Shown here: piece by piece, positions 13,618-23,600 of the stretch | Layout of the letters: each line of letters begins with the position of its first letter | Position numbering within the stretch: the stretch's first letter is position 1 | Source of the DNA: Pascua guehoae | Lineage: Eukaryota; Basidiomycota; Tremellomycetes; Trichosporonales; Trichosporonaceae | Assembly: GCA_001600415.1 (NCBI GenBank) | Contig: BCJX01000015.1 | Span: 821,303-885,302, forward strand | Direction: 5' to 3' | Length of the DNA: 64,000 nt | Notes under the pieces: model-generated | Told to the model about the DNA's origin: nothing | Database searches by the model: none | The model's input: only the letters and a program-made list of their open reading frames with translations | Translations under genes and position numbers: made by a program

Positions 13618-14345
13618 CTACACTGGCTTGGGTTTCTCGTCCGAAAAACCGAATGGGTCGGGGGGCGGCCGATCGTCTAGAATTAGCTCAATACCAGAGG
13701 AAACCCAGGTGTGCAACTCACAACAGCGGCACGCAGCCTCGGCGATCTTGAACTTCACACTGGCCTCCACGCGGTCAATCTTCTTGTCGAGGGCATCAAC
13801 CTTGCCCTCGAGGTGGTCGAGCTTGGCGTTGAAGGTCGGTTCGAGCCCGTCAACCTTGGCTTTGAGCCCGTCAACCTTGGCTTCGAGCCCGTCAACCTTG
13901 GAGGTGAGGGCACCGAGCTGATCCGAGACCCTGCCGATCACGCCAGCAATGGCTGTGCTGTTAGCTGAGGTTTGGCATCAATTCTTACTCTCGAGGGTGA
14001 CGGGCGAGACAGCGTGAGTCCCGTGTCCGCCCTGCGACGCGTTTAAGCCTAACAAGTTAGCGTTGATCACAAAGGAAACGAGGAAGCGAGGAAGCGGGAT
14101 AAAGCACGCGAGGGAGTTGCCACCAACAGGTCGGGACTGCTCTGTGCCGACGTGCTAATGGCACACGGTATGGGGCAAACACAACACCATGCGAGGCGAC
14201 GGGATCACTCACTGCTGTCGGGCGGTGCTGAAGGCGTCAGTGTGATTGATATCGGAGGGCACCAAGGTGATGAGGCAAAAACAACAAACTCACAGCCTCC
14301 AGCTCCAGTGCCTGCGGAGCCGCCTGCAGCCTGCCCGCCCGACAT
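13618..14345 (-). CDS. Small coiled-coil protein of unknown function
   Basis: Four exons (14294-14345, 14213-14227, 13989-14048, 13618-13952) give 153 aa, with a Gly/Ala-rich N-terminus (MSGGQAAGGSAG). From about residue 45 there is a heptad-repeat coiled coil: three copies of KVDGLEA/KA, then LEGKVDALDKKIDRVEASV. One 15-base internal exon is implied. A 45-base in-frame GT...AG segment within the last exon (13679-13723, following the Cys pair RCC) may be spliced, which would shorten the protein to 138 aa; sequence alone cannot decide. The heptads resemble bacterial and fungal DUF1640 or tail-fibre-like repeats only in composition. I do not recognise the family. It may oligomerise through the coiled coil. 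Confidence 0.6.
13838..13905. repeat. 21-base tandem repeat coding for heptads
   Basis: About three copies of a 21-base unit (core gagcccgtcaaccttgg) sit in the coding exon of the coiled-coil gene. Each unit encodes one heptad, so copy-number change would lengthen the coil without shifting the frame. Confidence 0.85.
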
Positions 14346-15600
14346 TGTAGTCGTGTGTTGTCGTGTCATTGGGACGTCGTGCTATGGTTGTTGTCGTGTG
14401 GCATAGTTGAGTGTAGGTTGTTAGAATGTGATGAGAATGCGTGAGCATGGATGAGACTAGCACCTAGAGATCTGGGTGCGGAAGCAAAAAGGGCGCTTGT
14501 TTGAGTGCACTGCCAGGCCAACAGCCGTGCAAGAGAGCTATCAGCGAGCAGTGCAACTGGTGGTGGTGGCCGCGGCCGATACCCACCTCTCTGGGAACTG
14601 GGGGGTATACACTACTCGTGTTTAACACCACCATCCGCCGCTCAAAGTCAATGATGATAAGAGCAAGTCGCAGAGTGAGGTGCGATCGGCCCAGATGGAT
14701 GTCATTCCGAGGATTACCCGAACCATCCAGCCTGGAACGGGCGGCGGCCGACAGGGCCCACGGAGGGCACGGGGATCGGCTCAAACCAAAGCAGCATGGC
14801 ATGGCGGCAACGTCATCCACCAGCCCATTGATAAAAATCCAAGACACGACAGTCAGCAACGACGACGACGACGACGACGACGACCCCTCTAGCCCCCTCT
14901 GCTAACTCGGTCGGGTACAGAGTACATACTCCTCGTCTTTACACTTTGATTCCTTGCAAAATCTCACTCTGTGTCGACTTCGCTCCAACTATTTTGTCGG
15001 TCTGAAATCTCAATCCCCCGCCCAGCGTATTCGCCCCACAGCTCGCAACGCCGGCACTGCCCTGCCCACCACCGTTTGCTTCTTGCTTCTCACCAACACC
15101 TGTGCGTTCGCACTCTGCACTTGGCGCCCGCTCCCGCACGGTCCGCCAACCCCCGACGGCCTCTATTAACACGCAGCAGCACCCAGCAGCCCCCCCACAC
15201 GCCAGCCGCACACCTGTCGCGCCAGTCGTCGATTCCGCTCGGTCCCCTCGGCGCTCGGTCTCGACACCGCCTCGGCGCACCGCTTCTCATCTACCAGTGG
15301 ACCACATCGCTTCCAGTCGCTTCCTGGCCCACGGATCCACCACCCCACCGCCATTGCTCAGTTCGCAACCGGAGAGACAAACTAAGCGCAACTAGACGGC
15401 GCGTGGATATCAGAAGCCAAGTGCCAGGCCTTATCAGGACGAGCGGAAACCCTGCAATTACACCCAACACCCACCATCACCCACCATCACCCACCAACAC
15501 TCATCAGCACCCTCCAACACCCACCACAACCCACCACAACCCACCAAAACCCAACAACTCACCAACACCCACACCCAGCCCCCCCCCCCCCACCCCAACG
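14346..15600. other. Intergenic region, divergent promoters
   Basis: This lies between the starts of the coiled-coil gene (-) and the SYLF gene (+). It has a (GAC)n microsatellite at 14862-14886. From about 15460 to 15600 the sequence immediately before the SYLF start is almost pure C and A (CACCCAACACCC-type units), ending in 13 C nine bases before the ATG. No gene is supported, although several open frames overlap here. Confidence 0.6.
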
Positions 15601-17821
15601 ATGACATTCGCCCCACCCCCCCGCCGCGCCGCCGCCACAGCCCCGTCCTCGCGCGCCTCGACGCCCGACACCCCCACCACGCCCACATGGAAGGACCGCG
15701 TCAAGGCCCGCGGCGCGGCGTGGGGCAAGGTCGCGGTCGACAAGGGCGTGGTCATTAGCGACAATGTCGGCAGCCGCGTCAACGACTTTGCCGAGCGGCG
15801 CCTCGGCACCGAGGCATTTTGGCCCGTCTCGGGCGACTTTCCAAAGGAGATGGACAAGTGTGCGAGGATCTTGAGGATGTTTACTGGTGAGTCTGGGGGT
15901 TTGGGGGCGTGGAGGTCCCGGGGGGGAGGGGGGGGGGGCAGACGTCATACGGGTGGGATTGAGGGGGTGCTAGAGGTGCGGGTGCGGCTGGCACGAGCGA
16001 CTGGGCGGCCACCGCTGAGCGCTCCACAGGGGCGGAGACTTCGAGCTGCAGCCCACACTGCGTAGTATGCAGCCCACACTGCGTAGCATGCAGCCCACAC
16101 TGCGCAGCATGCGGCCCACACTGCGCAGCATGCAGCCCACCACCTGCGGGCTCTACCTGCACCCCACGCCCTACACCCCTGTATACCCGTCCCGCCTTCC
16201 AGACCCAACGTCCACTACACGCACTGACACCCCAGTCGACGGCGTCGTGACGGAAGACAAGAAGCTGGGCAAAATCCTGCGCAAAATCCCCTACAGAGTC
16301 ATCCGCGAGGCCAAGGGCCTGGCCATCTTTACGTCGATGCGGAGCGGCATTGCACCGCTGGGCGGTGCGGGCGGCGCGGGGGTTGTTGTTGCGCGGCTGC
16401 CTGATGGATGTGAGTTGTTGGATGTCCCTTCGAGCCGTGGCTGCAATGCGCCAAGCAGCCCAAGCCCGTGGCTGCAGACAGCCCGCACCCGCTTCGAGTG
16501 ACCCGATCAAGCTGGATGCTAACAAGCAGCGTGGTCGGCTCCAGCATCGATTTCACCGAATAACCTGTCTGCTGGTGTGAGTAGATGGCAACGTCGTGTC
16601 CTCTTCCACGACTCTATAGCCTGATCCCACTCTCTCCCTCTAAACCTTTAGCTAACACACAGCTGCTCATCGGCGTGGACATCTACGACTGCGTGCTGGT
16701 AATCCGGTCACAGGCCGCACTCGACTCGTTTGGCACGCACAAGTTCACGCTCGGCTCGGAGATTGCAGTCGTTGCGGGGCCGTGGGGTGTCGGCGGTGCA
16801 GTCGAGTCGGGCACCGACCGCGCGCCCGTGTTCAGCTATATCCGGAGCAAGGGCATGTTTGCCGGCGTCGAGATTGTCGGGCAGGCGTTTGTGAGCCGGT
16901 TCGACGAGAATGCCGGAGTGTACCACTGGCCTGGGATCAAGGCGCGCGATATTGTGAGTGGGAACGGGATCGGCCGAGAACCAGAGCGGTCTCCCACGCT
17001 TCAACATGGTCCACGCTGACGGCCAGCTCGAAGGCAAGGTCTCGCCCCCACCCGAGGCGGCCAACCTCATGCAGGCACTCCGGGACGCCGAGTCTGGCCA
17101 TGCCCAGGGCGCCGTGCCCGAGTCCAAGTTAATCCAACCGCAGGCGCGGCGCGCCATCCCTCCCCCAATCGACCCGACGCAGAAAATGTCCGAAATCGTC
17201 CTCGACGACGGCGAGGTGCTCAAGTTACCCCCGACGCCCGACATGACCACTGGCAACGAGTACCAGTCGGACCCCGAGACGGAGCGTGTCATTCACAAGT
17301 CGGACAAGCGCCCTCCCCTCCCTCCCCGCCGCCACCCTGTCCCCGCCACGGCCAGCGCGCCTGCAACTGCACCAGGCTCCCCCCCTCCTCCCCTGGGCCC
17401 AAGCTCTCCAATGAGCCAGGACTTCAAAGCGCCCATTGCCCACGACACATTGAGCCCCGTCAGCGCAGCCTCTGTCAACCCCGTCACACCCCTCTCGCCC
17501 CCGGCACCCGACGTCCCCATCGCGAGCTCCAGTGCACCCCCCATCCCCACAGGTCCCCCGCCCGCATACGACGTGCCGAGCGCGGGTCTCACAGTCCCAG
17601 TCTCGGAAAAGGCCCGGGCCGGCAGCGCGTCCCCAGCCTCGGTCTACTCGCAGCTCTCTGATGCGCCCGTTGACACCCCGGGCGCGCCGGGCATGCCGGC
17701 CTGGCCAGGCATGTCCGAGGCCGAGCGCCGCGAGTGGGAGCACATGAGCGAGAGCGAGCGCCGTGAGTGGCAGCAGGTCATGGGCGTTGTGAAGCAGCGC
17801 GAGACCGAGGGTGTAGTGTAG
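15601..17821 (+). CDS. SYLF (Ysc84-like) domain protein with SH3-binding proline tail
   Basis: Five exons (15601-15886, 16236-16409, 16530-16576, 16663-16953, 17027-17821) encode 530 aa. The SYLF domain (lipid- and actin-binding, as in yeast Lsb3/Lsb4/Ysc84 and SH3YL1) covers about residues 75-290. Landmarks are IPYRVIREAKGLAIFTSMR, GGAGGAGVVVARLPDGSWSAP, LLIGVDIYDCVLVIRS, SEIAVVAGPWGVGG and FSYIRSKGMFAGVEIVGQAF. Unlike Lsb3/4 there is no C-terminal SH3 domain. The tail is Pro/Ser-rich with a KRPPLPPRR motif and ends in a repeat of MSE-ERREW. I infer a cortical actin or endocytic adaptor. The start codon follows a C/A-rich leader and precedes an Ala/Pro/Arg-rich stretch, so the N-terminus is less certain than the domain. 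Confidence 0.9.
16048..16140. repeat. 21-base tandem repeat in intron 1 of the SYLF gene
   Basis: Four to five copies of gcagcccacactgcgyagyat lie head to tail, differing by one or two bases each. They end about 95 bases before the exon 2 acceptor. Confidence 0.9.
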
Positions 17822-18834
17822 GGTTGTATGCTTGTGCGAGGAGGGACGCAGAGCTGTGCTCGTTTCATGTAGACATGTAGATCGTACCGGTAGTTGCCCC
17901 AGTTGCCCCAGTTGGCATGTTGGCGTGTTGGCATGTTGACAAGGTTGGGCTGCATGCTGCATGCTGTGGGGAGAGGCACGCCATGCTAGATTTAGACTAT
18001 TCCAGGCACGCAGCTGGAATCTTCTACTATCTGGGGCGCGGCCGCCGGAAGTCAGGCGAGACAGGGGCAAGGCAAGGGCCCGGCAGCGGTGGGTGGGCGG
18101 CAAGGCAAAGGGCTACCCAGTGCATGCCGACGTCAAGTCATTGTTGAAGTGATTATTGTCCGAAGCTGGCACGGCGAGCACCACCGATCCCACCGAGTTG
18201 GGCAGCGCGGACAGAGACCTGCGATGGAGTCGGGATCGGGCATCAGGTTCCGGCCCATGTCCATGTCGCCGCCTGGTGCTCCGAGCGTGATGCGGCGTTT
18301 TTGACAGCAACGAAAACACGTATGGTAGACTCGGGCTACGGTACAGTACATTCATCGCGCGAGTGGCGATTGAGCATCTGAAGATACTGTGCAGCACCGA
18401 GGAGAAAGAGAGGCCAGCGGGTCGCGCCCCACCAACCCCGCCGTCCTGTATTGCGCTGGCCTCACTTGGCTTTCGCACGCGGCGCTTTGGACCCGTCGGC
18501 GCCTTTGTCAGCCTCTGCCTGGTCGGAGCGTAGCATAGACGCATATAGACGAGTCGTGAATATTTTTGATAACATGGGCGAGGCACAAACGACCAACAGC
18601 CTTACGGTGACGAGGGACGCTTGCAACGTGGGCTCGTCATGACGCAGCGTGAGCGGGCGCTAGGCCGGGATCAAGACACGCTGGCGAGCCGAATGCAGGG
18701 ACAGGAAGTGTCGAGGAAACAAGGCCGTGGCATGGCCTAAAGAGCGGAGGCACGGCCTAAGGAGCGATGGTCATGCAGTCCAGACGGGAGCTGAATTGCT
18801 GCCAGCATTGCTGGTGACGGGGGCGTGCGCCGGC
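17822..18834. other. Intergenic region between convergent genes
   Basis: About 1 kb of 3' flank for the SYLF gene (+) and the secreted-protein gene (-). There is a short direct repeat ttgccccagttgccccagttggcatgttgg near 17890-17940. A 157-codon open frame on the minus strand (18113-18586) has no recognisable features and I do not call it. Confidence 0.55.
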
Positions 18835-19586
18835 TCACAGGCCAGCGTCGAGGATGCGCATCGGCCTGGTGCCCTTTCGCTTAATCTCGAAGCGGTCCGA
18901 GACGGCCCACAGACCTGACATGAGCGCCATCGGATGCCTAACTCACAGCTCTCCATGGGCGCCGTCGACGTCGAGCAGTTGTAGTCGACGACGACGACCA
19001 GGCCCCAGTTGTCACTACTGTCAGCTGACCCCCAAAAGCCAGTAGTCGTCTACTACCCATCCGCGAGGGATCTCTACGCATGGTCTCGCATCACGCACCC
19101 AGGCCACACGGCATGCAGGCCGGTCGTGTCCCACACAAACGACCCGTCGACCGCCCCAAGCATGTGGGACATCATGCTCCCGCCAATGTCAATGTATCCG
19201 GGGAAGAAGAACGCCATCAGCCCCGGCCCCGCGGCCGCGTCCAGCTCCAAGACATTGGGCGCCAGCTCGACCCAGTAGTCGCCCGCGGCCGGGAAGCGGA
19301 TGCAGTGCGCTGCGAGCGCCTGCAGCTCGGCGTGCGTGTGCGTCGCCCACAGGTCGTCGAGGCGGATAAGGGGCACGACCCACGGCCACGGCGTGGTGCC
19401 GGGGATGACGTAGCGCGACGCGGGGGGCAGCGAAAATGTCGATGACGGAGACGACGGAGACGGTTCAGTCGTGGCGCCGTGGCCACTGGCCGACTCAACT
19501 GTGGGGATCGGGTCGGGGGCGGCGAGGACGGTCTGGGCCGCCTGCGCCAGAGGGAAGATAAGGAGCGTGAGGGCTGAGATGAGCAT
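18835..19586 (-). CDS. Predicted secreted protein, unknown family
   Basis: Three exons (19095-19586, 18947-19049, 18835-18914) give 224 aa. Translation from the ATG at 19586 begins with a classical signal peptide (MLISALTLLIFPLAQAAQTV), which is why this start is preferred to upstream in-frame ATGs. A Ser/Pro/Thr linker follows. The main region carries PWPWVVPLIRLDDLWATHTHAEL, HCIRFPAAGDYWVELAPNVLEL and SMMSHMLGAVDGSFVWD. Two further exons supply SSDNWGLVVVVDYNC and a C-terminal RFEIKRKGTRPMRILDAGL. The first intron uses acceptor tag at 19050-19052 and joins in phase 0; with only the long open frame the protein would stop after WPGCVMRDHA. Several Cys residues fit disulfides. I do not recognise the family; an extracellular or wall role is only inference. 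Confidence 0.6.
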
Positions 19587-20331
19587 GGTGAGATGGCGGT
19601 CAAAGGTAATGAGGACGCGGTTGAGAGTGGTGAGATGGACAATCGGGACGCAGCAGGTAGCGTTTTGGGCCATTCCGCGTCTGCCGTCATCGGATTCCAT
19701 GTTCTGGGTGGCAAATGCTCCTTCGCGTCGTGCGTTTATCGGCCTGGCAGAACTGCCACGTGGAATTAATCCCGCGATGCCGCGATGGGCGCAATGGCAG
19801 CTGGCCAGGCAACAGTCGATGCAGTCGAGCCACGATTGCTAGATTGCTAGATTGCTGGGGCCTGGGTGCGATGCATGTGTAAGTAGGACCAGCGTACAGT
19901 ACCAGAGTACCAGGAAAAGCTAGGGACGGAATCTCGCCGAGCAATCTCGCCGAGCGACGTCAACGTGTGGTTAGGGTTTGAAGGGTAGGCCCGGGGGAAT
20001 TAGGGTATAGGGTTACAATACTTTTTTATGCAACCCATGATGTCAACGCCGACCGAAAAAAAAAAAAAAACAATTTCTCGCTTCCATTCTCGACCAAACA
20101 AAACACCACAGCCTGGCTAGTCTGGGCTGCAAACGGCAGGGCGGCTGAGGGGGGGCGGCTACTGGCCTACTGGGGCTGATGGGGGGGGGGGGGGGGATGC
20201 ATCTACCTGCAGGGACTTTCGGGGGCAGGTGCGCGGGGTTGGGCGCGCGCGCACAGTGCCCAGGTTAATAGTTTAAGCAAATGATGCAGGCATGCAGTCA
20301 TGCTGATGCCAGGAATGGAAGGGGGTGACAT

Positions 20332-20366
<35 letters not shown>

Positions 20367-20614
20367 AAACAAGCTACAAGCTATCGTGATGCTGGGCCTG
20401 GCCCAAAAGTCAAGACTTGTGGGATTCTGTACCTGGAAAACTGACAACTAGACATTATTATTATTATTATTATTATTTCGTCAACAAATACATACATACT
20501 GTACACGCCCATCTGTCTTCTCTCTTTTCCAAAAACACCAAACTATTCTCGTCTTCTTCTCCATCGCATTCCGTGCCCACTCTGCCGCGCTCGCCACTGC
20601 GCCTCCCCACCGCC
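19587..20614. other. Intergenic region rich in simple repeats
   Basis: Divergent promoter of the secreted-protein gene and the histidine kinase. It contains an A-run near 20057-20071, a G16 run at 20181-20196, an 11-unit GAC repeat at 20334-20366 and an (ATT)n tract at 20453-20477. The last lies in the likely 5' UTR of the kinase. Two ttaggg hexamers near 19970-20015 are too few to be a telomere. No gene is seen. Confidence 0.65.
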
Positions 20615-23600
20615 ATGCCAGTCGGCGGCACCGCCCTCGGAACTCGTGGCGCCGAGGACGCACAGGCAGACACACGCACACGCACACGCACACGCCCAAG
20701 CACACGCCCAAGCACACCGCCAAACATGGTTATGGGCAGAGACGCCGCAGCGGACAGTGCTGGCCGTGAGCAAAGCCTCGCCCATGGTGGTGCTGTTTCT
20801 GCATCGTCCGCAGCTATACCAGCAACTCCGATGCCGGACCCTGTGCAACCACGTCGTCCGTCGGCGGTGCCGTTGCCAGTGCCTCGTGCATTCCAACCAC
20901 CTCCCACTAGCGCGCGTGCTCGTGCCTATGCTGGTGCCGGTGCTGCTGCTGGTGCCAGTGCCTTTGCCCAAACTGCTCATGTCCCTGCTGCTACTACTCG
21001 TGCTAGTGCCTTGTCGGCCTCTTGCAATTCCAAACCAAACACCACCATCGTGCCCGCACACGACCCACATCCGCCGCCATCCGGTTGCGGTTACCACCCG
21101 CCAAACAGCCGTTGCGACTGCGCCAACGCCAGCAGCAGCAGCAGCAGCAGCAGCAGTGTCGGTGCGCTGCGGTTACCAACTGCGCCTCTGTCTCTGTCTC
21201 TGCCTCCACTTCGGCCCGAGGACAAAGTCTCGCCCAAGCGTCGGTCTCACTCTCACGTGCCCGCCATGTCGGAGGTGACGCCTCTGGCCACGGCGCCCGG
21301 TGGTGGTGATGGGGTGGCTGCGCCGTGTGTGCGGCGTACGCCACCTGCACCCTCGTCTGTTGCGCCTGGACCGAGTGGAACAGCGGCGTCTGCAGGTCCA
21401 TCTCCGAACGCACCCGGCCACGAGCCCTTTGCGCCACCATTGCGCTCCTTGGCCAACACATCCCACTTGGACACCAGCATGCCAAGCCTGTCTGACCTCG
21501 TCGGGAAGTCCGCGTCGGAGCCAGAGGAACAATCCTGCTGCATTCCACCCGCTCGAGCCCCCATTATATGCTCATCATCGCCTGCGAGTCAAAGCACGAG
21601 CACTACACCAACACCGCGGTTACTCCCTGCCGTTACCCACCTCGCACAAGGTGCTTCAGCTTCTGTGGACGCTCCTCCAGAGTTACAGCCTCTGCATCAA
21701 CAACAACAACGACAACAGCAATACGCCGCGCGGCCCTCGCTCGTTCCGACACCAGCCTCAAACAGCTTCAACTACACGCCGACACCGGCTTCGAGCAGTG
21801 CCGCCCAGCCCCAACCTCAGCCCTATCCCTANCCCCCNCCCCCGCCCCAACCCAACCCTACTCCCTCCGTCAACCCACTCGCCACCACGCTGCGTCGCCC
21901 GCACTTTGAAAAGCCGTCGCGCTTTGCGGGTCTGCGCAACTTTCTGTCCTCGCTCCGGAAGCAGGTTGCGCTCTCGCCGTCGACTGGCGCGACAGGGTCC
22001 GAGAGCCTGACCTCGCGCTCGCAGCACAGCAGCGTCGACGTCAGTAGTGCTCCCCTTGACATTCCCCTCACCACCACGTTGAGCGGTCGCGAGCCTGTAC
22101 CCGGCACTGCGGCCTCGCGGTGTCCCGTGACCATGCCTGGTCGACGCCGCCCCCGCGGCCTCCGGAACCGCAGTACGTCGTCGCGTATCGACCTCGACGG
22201 GTTAATCCTCGACGAGAAAAAACCGCCCCCAGAGCCCGTCTCGCTTGTCGTCGTCGACAATGACTTTGAAGAGGCGTACCCCCCCAGCGAAAAGAGCGGC
22301 ACAGAGTATGACGGTGAGCGCATTGAGCGTAGCGACAAGGACGGAGCCCACACGTATGCAAAGAGCAGGAGCAGCACCGGCGACCGCACCTCGTCCGACG
22401 ACTACCGCCACAACGGCCTCAATCCCAACCCACGACCCTGGTGGGAGCCATTGCGCGAGACGGTGTGGGCGCCCCTCGTCGACTTTTGCGACTCGAGCTT
22501 TCCCGACAAGGACATGGAACGCAACTTTCAGCGCGAGGTGAGTGGCAGGGCCGCGGCCTCTGGGAATGTACCCCCATCGGTCGTGTGGCGTGTGGCACCT
22601 GCATGGAATGTGTTTTGCTCACCACGATCAACAGGAATGGTACACCGACAAGCGGGGCGCGCTGTTGTGCTCGTTCTACATGCTCCTCTACTGGATTTTA
22701 TCCAACGCACTCACACAAAACTTTACCCTGTGGAACTACTACGTGAGACCTGCTGCACGTACTTCCGGTCTCGGCTCACCCAACAGGCATATGTGGGCGT
22801 CTGCGGCTTCTTCACCCTGCCCCTCCCCTTTATGGTGGCTCTCAATGGCCCACGGAGGTTCCCATGGGTATACCAGCCGTTTCTGGCCGGCGCGGCTTGG
22901 TGCTGGGGCGTGAGTAGAGTCGCGACCATTCATTCAACTCGACTGACGCTCAGTTTGTATTGACCATTGAGATGGACGCATGCCGCGTACGTTCTCTGGC
23001 CCCCCTGTGCTCTCCCTGCTAACCACCAGTTCTTCTGGCTACCAAACCGATGCGGGGATCGCAACTTTCTCAACCTCCTTGGTGTCCTCTACGGCCTCCC
23101 AACGCTGCCCATGATCGTCCTGCGCCAGAACCGTGTGGTCCACATTCTCATTGCCACAATCTGGCTCGCTCTGTCGGCTGCACTCTTCATGAGGGCAACG
23201 AATGTCCCCCGTGCCTTTGCTCGCAACCTGGTCATGCGTTAGTCTACCATCCAAGGCAGCATGGGCGACACTAACCTTCCCAGTCGAGCTTTACCACATC
23301 TTCATCGCCTGCGTGTCGTACTGGAGCGAGCGGTCTCGTCGCCAGCTCTACAGCCTGCGCCAGCAGCTCAAGACGCAGTTCAAGTATGTTGCAAGCAACC
23401 CTCCCGTCGCTGTTCATCCCATCCTAACACAACAGAGCCGTCCAGGCCGCTCAGGTGCAGGAGCGCCGCGCCGAACAGTCCAAGAAGCGCTTTGTCTCTT
23501 ACAGTGCGTCCAGGTCTACACGAGCTCATATCTGACAGTAGTCTTCCACGAGGTCCGAGTCCCGCTCAACACGGCCCTGCTTGCCGTGCAAAATCTCGAG

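Noticed and set aside
14862..14886. Regular GAC repeats read as a possible CRISPR-like array
   Set aside because: A simple trinucleotide microsatellite with no spacers; eukaryotic sequence.
16958..17026. ATG near the end of the fourth SYLF intron as a separate gene start
   Set aside because: It lies within the intron between two SYLF-gene exons that join in phase; the downstream frame is simply the last exon.
18113..18586. 157-codon open frame on the minus strand in the gap after the SYLF gene
   Set aside because: Composition is mixed, with no motif, signal peptide or splice-linked extension.
19074..19094. Stop after WPGCVMRDHA as the end of the secreted protein
   Set aside because: Two downstream exons with protein-like sequence join in phase and extend it to a later stop, so this stop is treated as intronic, though with moderate confidence.
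19970..20015. Telomere-like ttaggg hexamers
   Set aside because: Only two or three scattered copies with no tandem array; well inside a gene-dense region.
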